From: UBA7672 sp030824255
GTDB lineage: Bacteria > Pseudomonadota > Alphaproteobacteria > Caulobacterales > Hyphomonadaceae
NCBI GenBank assembly: GCA_942493305.1
Contig: OW818686.1
Span: 1,488,001-1,552,000, forward strand
Direction of reading: 5' to 3'
Length of the DNA stretch: 64,000 nt
The notes under the pieces were generated by a model. It had not been told where the DNA came from. It worked only from the letters and a program-made list of their open reading frames with translations, and did no database searches. Made by a program: the position numbers and the translations under genes. Shown in pieces: positions 59,945 to 64,000 of the stretch (positions are counted from its first letter, which is position 1; each line of letters starts with the position of its first letter).

Positions 59945-60030
59945 CGCGCCGCCACAGGCGTTAATCGCCCGTCCGCGAAACCTTTACTGTTTTGTGTCAC
60001 GCCTTGCCTGTCCTGCGAGGTGAAGACCAA

Positions 60031-61533
60031 ATGATTGCCGCACAGATCCGCAAGGTTGCGGCGTTCACCGTGATCATTCTCGCCGTCGTCCTCGTCGTCG
60101 ACTACGTGATCGACTACGTGATTTTCTTCGACCCCGGCGAGGTCTACTCGCCCGTCATCACCGCCACGATCACGCTCTGCGTCGCGCCGCCCTTTGCCTT
60201 CATTCTGATCTATCAGGCCGCGCGTGTTCAGGCGGCGCAGGCGCAGCTGACGGATGAGCGTGCGCAGCGCCTGCGCGAAGTGGAAGCCGCGCGCGATACC
60301 GCCGAAGCCGCCACCCGCGCGAAGAGCGAATTCCTCGCCAACATGAGCCACGAAATCCGCACCCCGCTCAACGGCGTGCTCGGCATGACGCAGGCGCTTG
60401 AGCAGCGCGACCTCGATCCCGAAACGCGCGCGATGGTCGCCACCATCCGCGAGTCCGGGGCGAGCCTCATGGCCATCCTCAACGATGTGCTGGACCTGTC
60501 GAAGATCGAAGCGGGACGCCTTGAAGTCTCAGCCGTCGATGCCAACGTGCTGAACACCGTCGCGCAGATCCACACGCTGTTCACGCCATCGGCGGACGAG
60601 AAGAATGTCCGCCTCGTCCTGTCCAGCAATGTTCCCGCCGACCTGCGCCTGCGGTTCGATCCCGTGCGCGTGCGCCAGTGCATCTCGAACCTTGTCTCCA
60701 ACGCGGTGAAGTTCACCAGCGAGGGCGTGGTCGAAATCGTCGTTTCCGCCGCGCCCGACACGGACGGCCGCACGCGCGTCGCCGTCGAGGTCTCCGACAC
60801 CGGCATCGGCATGGACGCCACCACATGCGCGCGCATGTTCCAGTCCTTCAATCAGGCCGATGGCTCCACCACGCGCAAGTTCGGCGGCACCGGCCTTGGC
60901 CTTGCGATCTCGCGCCGCCTCGCCCGCCTGATGGGCGGCGACATCCTCGTTCATTCGCGGCCCGGCATCGGCTCGGTCTTCACGCTGAACTTTCTTGCCG
61001 ATGCGCCGCGCGGCGCTGATCTCGCCCGCCGGACCACCGACACGGAGACGCCGCGCCCTGCGGTGCGCCTGCGCGGCGCGCGCGTCCTCCTGACCGACGA
61101 CAACGCCATCAACCGTCAGGTCGTCCGCCTCTTCCTGCAGCCGCAGGGCGCGCTCATCACCGAAGCGGGCAATGGCCGCGAGGCGCTGGACGCGCTTGCC
61201 CGCGAGACGTTCGATCTCGTCCTGCTGGATGTCCACATGCCGGTGATGGATGGCGTTGAAGCCATCGCGCAGATCCGTGGCTCCTCGGAAGACTGGCGCG
61301 ACATCCCCGTTCTCGCGCTGACGGCTGACGCCATGCTTGGCGATCGCGAGCGGCTGCTGGCGCTGGGCATGTCGGGCTATGTTTCCAAGCCTGTCGACCA
61401 GTCGACACTTCTTTCCGCGATCGGGCAGGTGCTGGGGGCGACGGAAGAGGCTTCCGTTCCGGAAGCGACGCGCGACGTGCAGGCTGCTGATCTTGGCGAT
61501 ATCCTCGACGACCTCGACCGCATGGCGGGGTGA
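60031..61533 (+). CDS. Hybrid sensor histidine kinase/response regulator
   Basis: The protein has 500 residues from ATG 60,031 (GAGGTGAAG upstream). Two membrane helices with a very short periplasmic loop (FTVIILAVVLVVDYVIDYVI; ITATITLCVAPPFAFILIYQ) lead to HisKA (FLANMSHEIRTPLNGVLGMT, H107), HATPase (NLVSNAVKFTSEG, GGTGLGLAI) and a C-terminal receiver (VLLTDDNAINRQVVRLFL, LVLLDVHMPVMDG, YVSKPVD). There is no sensor domain, so it may sense the membrane or a partner. The signal is unknown. Confidence 0.93.
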   Translation: MIAAQIRKVAAFTVIILAVVLVVDYVIDYVIFFDPGEVYSPVITATITLCVAPPFAFILIYQAARVQAAQAQLTDERAQRLREVEAARDTAEAATRAKSEFLANMSHEIRTPLNGVLGMTQALEQRDLDPETRAMVATIRESGASLMAILNDVLDLSKIEAGRLEVSAVDANVLNTVAQIHTLFTPSADEKNVRLVLSSNVPADLRLRFDPVRVRQCISNLVSNAVKFTSEGVVEIVVSAAPDTDGRTRVAVEVSDTGIGMDATTCARMFQSFNQADGSTTRKFGGTGLGLAISRRLARLMGGDILVHSRPGIGSVFTLNFLADAPRGADLARRTTDTETPRPAVRLRGARVLLTDDNAINRQVVRLFLQPQGALITEAGNGREALDALARETFDLVLLDVHMPVMDGVEAIAQIRGSSEDWRDIPVLALTADAMLGDRERLLALGMSGYVSKPVDQSTLLSAIGQVLGATEEASVPEATRDVQAADLGDILDDLDRMAG

Positions 61534-61678
61534 CATCAGCCCAGCGGGCGCCGCACCCGTTCCGGGTGCTCATCGCGATTGCAGCATTCGGCGAATACGC
61601 GCGGCCGCCCTATGCAAATTCTCCTCCCCATGCTGAAAACGCGGTATGTCCGGGTGACAGGACGCGAGGGAGAACTTC

Positions 61679-63871
61679 ATGAAACGGTTTGGCGCCTTGC
61701 TGGGCGGCGCAGCCCTGCTCGTGTTGGCTGCATGTGATGGAGACTCCAGCACGCCGCTGGCGGCGATCACGGCCGCTGAAGTCGACGGCGAAGCCATCGC
61801 GAATGCAGATGGCCGGCCCGACATCTGGATCAGCCATGGCCGCACCTATTCCGAACAGCGCTATTCGCCGTTGAAGCAGGTGACGCTGGAGAATGTCGGC
61901 CAGCTTGGCGTCGCATGGACGGCGGAGCTCGACACCAATCGCGGCATGGAAGCAACGCCCATCGTCGTCGATGGCGTGATGTACGTCACCTCCGCTTGGT
62001 CGGTGGTCTACGCCTACGACGCCAAGACCGGCGAGCGGCTGTGGAAGTTCGATCCTGAAGTGGACAAGGCGCGCGGCGTCTCCGCCTGCTGCGATGTCGT
62101 GAACCGCGGCGTCGCCATCTGGGGCGGCAAGATTTTCGTCGGCACGATCGACGGCCGTCTCATTGCGCTGGACGCCTCCCGCGCCGGCGGCGTGACGGAT
62201 GGCGTGAAGACGCCGCTCTGGCAGGAAATCACGGTCGACCAGTCCAAGCCCTATACGATCACCGGCGCACCGCGCGTGGTGAAGGGCAAGGTCATCATCG
62301 GAAACGGCGGCGCCGAGATGGGCGTGCGCGGCTATATCTCGGCCTACAATGCGGACGATGGCAAGCTGGCGTGGCGCTTCTACACCACGCCGAACCCTAC
62401 CAAGCAGCCGGATGGCGCAGCTTCCGACAAGGTGTTCGCCGAGAAGGCCAACGCCACCTGGGGCGATGTCGGCGAGTGGACAGAAACCGGCGGCGGCGGC
62501 ACGGCGTGGGATGCGCAGGCCTATGATCCCGATCTCGACATTCTCTATATCGGCGTCGGCAATGGCACGCCGTGGAACCAGCGCCTGCGTGATCCGGAAG
62601 CGAAGGACAACCTGTTCCTCTCCTCCATCCTCGCGCTCAAGCCCGACACCGGCGAATATGTCTGGCACTACCAGACCACGCCCGGCGAGACGTGGGATTA
62701 CACGGCCACGCAACACATCATGCTCGCCGATCTCAAGATCGGAGGACAAGACCGCAAGGTCCTGATGCAGGCGCCGAAGAACGGCTTCTTCTACGTGCTG
62801 GACCGCGCGACGGGCGAGCTGATCTCCGCCGACAAGTTCCAGGACAACGTCAACTGGGCCACCGGGGTCGACCTGAAGACCGGCCGCCCGATCGAAGCGC
62901 CGAATGCGCGCTATGAACAGGCGCAGACCCAGCTGCACATTCCGGGTCCGCTCGGCGCCCACAACTGGCACCCGATGGCGTTCAGCCCCGACACGGGCCT
63001 TGTCTACATTCCGGCCCAGACGCTGCCGACGATGTATGCCGACATGCAGAACTTCCGCTATCGCGCGGGCGCCTGGAACACCGGCACTGACTTCGCCGCA
63101 GCCGCGCTGCCCACTGCGATGGCTGAACGCATGGCGGCCGCAGCCGCCTCGAAAGGCGAACTGGTCGCGTGGGATCCGGTCGCGAAGAAGGCGCGCTGGA
63201 CCGTGCCGTATCCGAATGCGTGGAATGGCGGCGTGCTGGCGACGGCTGGCGGCCTCGTCTTCCAGGGCGCTCTGGATGGCAAGTTCCGCGCCTATGACGC
63301 CGCCAAGGGCGGCAACGCCCTCTGGACGTTCGATGCGGATTATCCCGCGCTCTCCGGCCCGATCTCCTATCAGATCGACGGCGAGCAGTATGTCGCCGTC
63401 ACCGCGGGCTGGGGCACCGCGCTTCCGCTTGCCGGCGGCACAGGCTCGCGCGATGGCCAGCCGCGTGTTGCGCTGCCGGTGATGGGCAAGGTGCTTGTCT
63501 TCAAGGTCGGCGGGCAGGGGGCGTATGAGTCCACCTACGACCTGCCGCCCGATCCGACGCCGAAGGCCGAAGACTATGGCAGCGTCGCGATGATCGAGCA
63601 CGGCAAGGAAGTGTACTTCAACAACTGCATGGTGTGTCACGGCGACAGCGCCCAGTCGGGCGGCATCACCACGGACCTGCGCTGGTCTGGCCGCACCTCG
63701 ACGAAGGAGTCCTTCGCGGAGGTCGTGATCGATGGCCAGTACGCCACGGCCGGCATGGCCAGCTTCAAGGACAAGCTCAGCGCCGAAGATGTTGAGGCGG
63801 TCCGCGCCTATGTGGTCAACCGCGCCAACGAAGACGCGGCGGCAATGGCCGCAGCCGCGCCTCCGCAATAG
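61679..63871 (+). CDS. PQQ-dependent quinohaemoprotein alcohol dehydrogenase
   Basis: The protein has 730 residues with a lipoprotein signal (FGALLGGAALLVLAAC). The beta-propeller includes the adjacent-Cys disulfide (GVSACCDVVNRGV), ETWDYTATQHIMLADL and repeated Trp-docking motifs. A C-terminal cytochrome c domain has CMVCH at 650-654 and a likely Met ligand in TAGMASFKD. It oxidises alcohols in the periplasm and passes electrons through its haem; the substrate is unknown. Confidence 0.94.
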   Translation: MKRFGALLGGAALLVLAACDGDSSTPLAAITAAEVDGEAIANADGRPDIWISHGRTYSEQRYSPLKQVTLENVGQLGVAWTAELDTNRGMEATPIVVDGVMYVTSAWSVVYAYDAKTGERLWKFDPEVDKARGVSACCDVVNRGVAIWGGKIFVGTIDGRLIALDASRAGGVTDGVKTPLWQEITVDQSKPYTITGAPRVVKGKVIIGNGGAEMGVRGYISAYNADDGKLAWRFYTTPNPTKQPDGAASDKVFAEKANATWGDVGEWTETGGGGTAWDAQAYDPDLDILYIGVGNGTPWNQRLRDPEAKDNLFLSSILALKPDTGEYVWHYQTTPGETWDYTATQHIMLADLKIGGQDRKVLMQAPKNGFFYVLDRATGELISADKFQDNVNWATGVDLKTGRPIEAPNARYEQAQTQLHIPGPLGAHNWHPMAFSPDTGLVYIPAQTLPTMYADMQNFRYRAGAWNTGTDFAAAALPTAMAERMAAAAASKGELVAWDPVAKKARWTVPYPNAWNGGVLATAGGLVFQGALDGKFRAYDAAKGGNALWTFDADYPALSGPISYQIDGEQYVAVTAGWGTALPLAGGTGSRDGQPRVALPVMGKVLVFKVGGQGAYESTYDLPPDPTPKAEDYGSVAMIEHGKEVYFNNCMVCHGDSAQSGGITTDLRWSGRTSTKESFAEVVIDGQYATAGMASFKDKLSAEDVEAVRAYVVNRANEDAAAMAAAAPPQ

Positions 63872-63893
63872 GCGCTGCTGAACGCTTCATATG

Positions 63894-63926
63894 AAAAAGG
63901 CCCGGAGCATCGCTCCGGGCCTTTTG
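63894..63926. terminator. Bidirectional rho-independent terminator
   Basis: GGCCCGGAGC (63,899-63,908) pairs with GCTCCGGGCC (63,912-63,921) around a 3-nt loop, with GAAAAA before and TTTT after, so it serves both the dehydrogenase gene and the convergent gene at the right edge. Confidence 0.85.
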
Positions 63927-63948
63927 TCTTGTCAGGCTGTGCGCCTGT

Positions 63949-64000
63949 CTATTTCGGGTTGCAGTAGTTCAGGAAGTCGGCGGCGGCGCGCGAAAAATTC
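63949..64000 (-). CDS. Partial gene at right edge (C-terminus only)
   Basis: Reading in from the right edge on the minus strand gives NFSRAAADFLNYCNPK followed by TAG. It is placed correctly for a convergent gene sharing the terminator. Only about 16 residues are visible; no function can be given. Confidence 0.4.
   Translation of the reverse strand, partial: NFSRAAADFLNYCNPK

Noticed and set aside
60529..61536. 335-codon open frame opposite the histidine kinase
   Set aside because: Antisense shadow with Arg/Ala/His-rich composition and no motif.
61610..63868. 752-codon open frame opposite the PQQ dehydrogenase gene
   Set aside because: Shadow of a GC-rich gene: composition is Arg/Gly/His-rich with no motif, while the plus strand shows a complete known enzyme.
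1..64000. CRISPR arrays, rRNA genes and riboswitches
   Set aside because: No regularly spaced repeats, rRNA segments or known riboswitch cores were seen on either strand.

Overview
The window is a GC-rich stretch of an alphaproteobacterial genome, in two parts. Positions 1 to about 49,507 are one end of an integrative and conjugative element (ICE). It abuts the 3' end of a tRNA-Thr(CGT) gene (49,508-49,583, minus strand). From there to 64,000 is ordinary chromosome. An alphaproteobacterium of the Caulobacterales/Hyphomonadaceae kind is suggested by the hemC-hemD-Mic60-like block beside tsaD, by the dispersed extragenic palindrome near 55,020 and by codon use. This is inference; no rRNA or species marker is present.

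ICE backbone. Genes trbI, G, F, L, J, E, D, C, B, copG and traG (6,756-18,321, minus strand) are followed by a divergent LysR regulator (traR-like), a TraF signal peptidase and a ParB-like protein (18,663-22,352). Further on come ssb, ardC, a 53-residue gene, a DUF3363 relaxase (rlxS-like) and an AlpA/MerR-type DNA-binding protein (44,168-49,350). This gene set and order match Tn4371-family ICEs. No integrase, parA or repA is seen, so the element must continue left of position 1.

ICE cargo. (a) 40-4,666, minus strand: a three-gene operon of a sigma-factor-like protein, a helix-turn-helix protein and an 1,114-residue fusion of an ImmA/IrrE metalloprotease, a UvrD-like helicase and a RecB-like Fe-S nuclease domain. 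It does not match a system I can name and is the best candidate for an undescribed (defence-like) system. (b) 4,997-6,543: an AbiEi/AbiEii type IV toxin-antitoxin pair. (c) 22,663-33,572: a copper island with a periplasmic multicopper oxidase (CopA), CopB, a secreted NTF2-like protein, a cnrYXH-like ECF sigma/anti-sigma/metal-sensor module, CopC, CopD, a YHS-containing Cu(I) P-type ATPase, CsoR, an ATP-grasp-like protein and a very Met-rich lipoprotein. (d) 33,926-43,660: a zinc/cobalt/cadmium island with a Fur/Zur-type regulator, a small His-rich secreted protein, CzcC, CzcB, CzcA, a lipoprotein and a P1B-4 ATPase (CzcP-like). Together (c) and (d) move metal from cytoplasm to periplasm and then out of the cell, oxidise or bind it in the periplasm, and sense it at three levels.

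Chromosome. Right of the tRNA lie a methyltransferase-like lipoprotein, a Mic60-like membrane protein, hemD, hemC, tsaD, a DUF3365 haem lipoprotein, a lipoprotein fusing lysozyme-inhibitor (MliC) and chagasin domains, small membrane and lipoproteins, a DUF350 protein, a trypsin-like protease overlapping pyrF, a hybrid histidine kinase and a PQQ-dependent alcohol dehydrogenase with a cytochrome c domain. A partial gene is cut by the right edge.

Non-coding structure inside the ICE is rich. It includes a 134-bp inverted repeat (45,994-46,127), paired palindromes flanking the relaxase gene, a nested inverted repeat before parB, and similar GC-rich hairpins before parB, ssb and the 53-residue gene.
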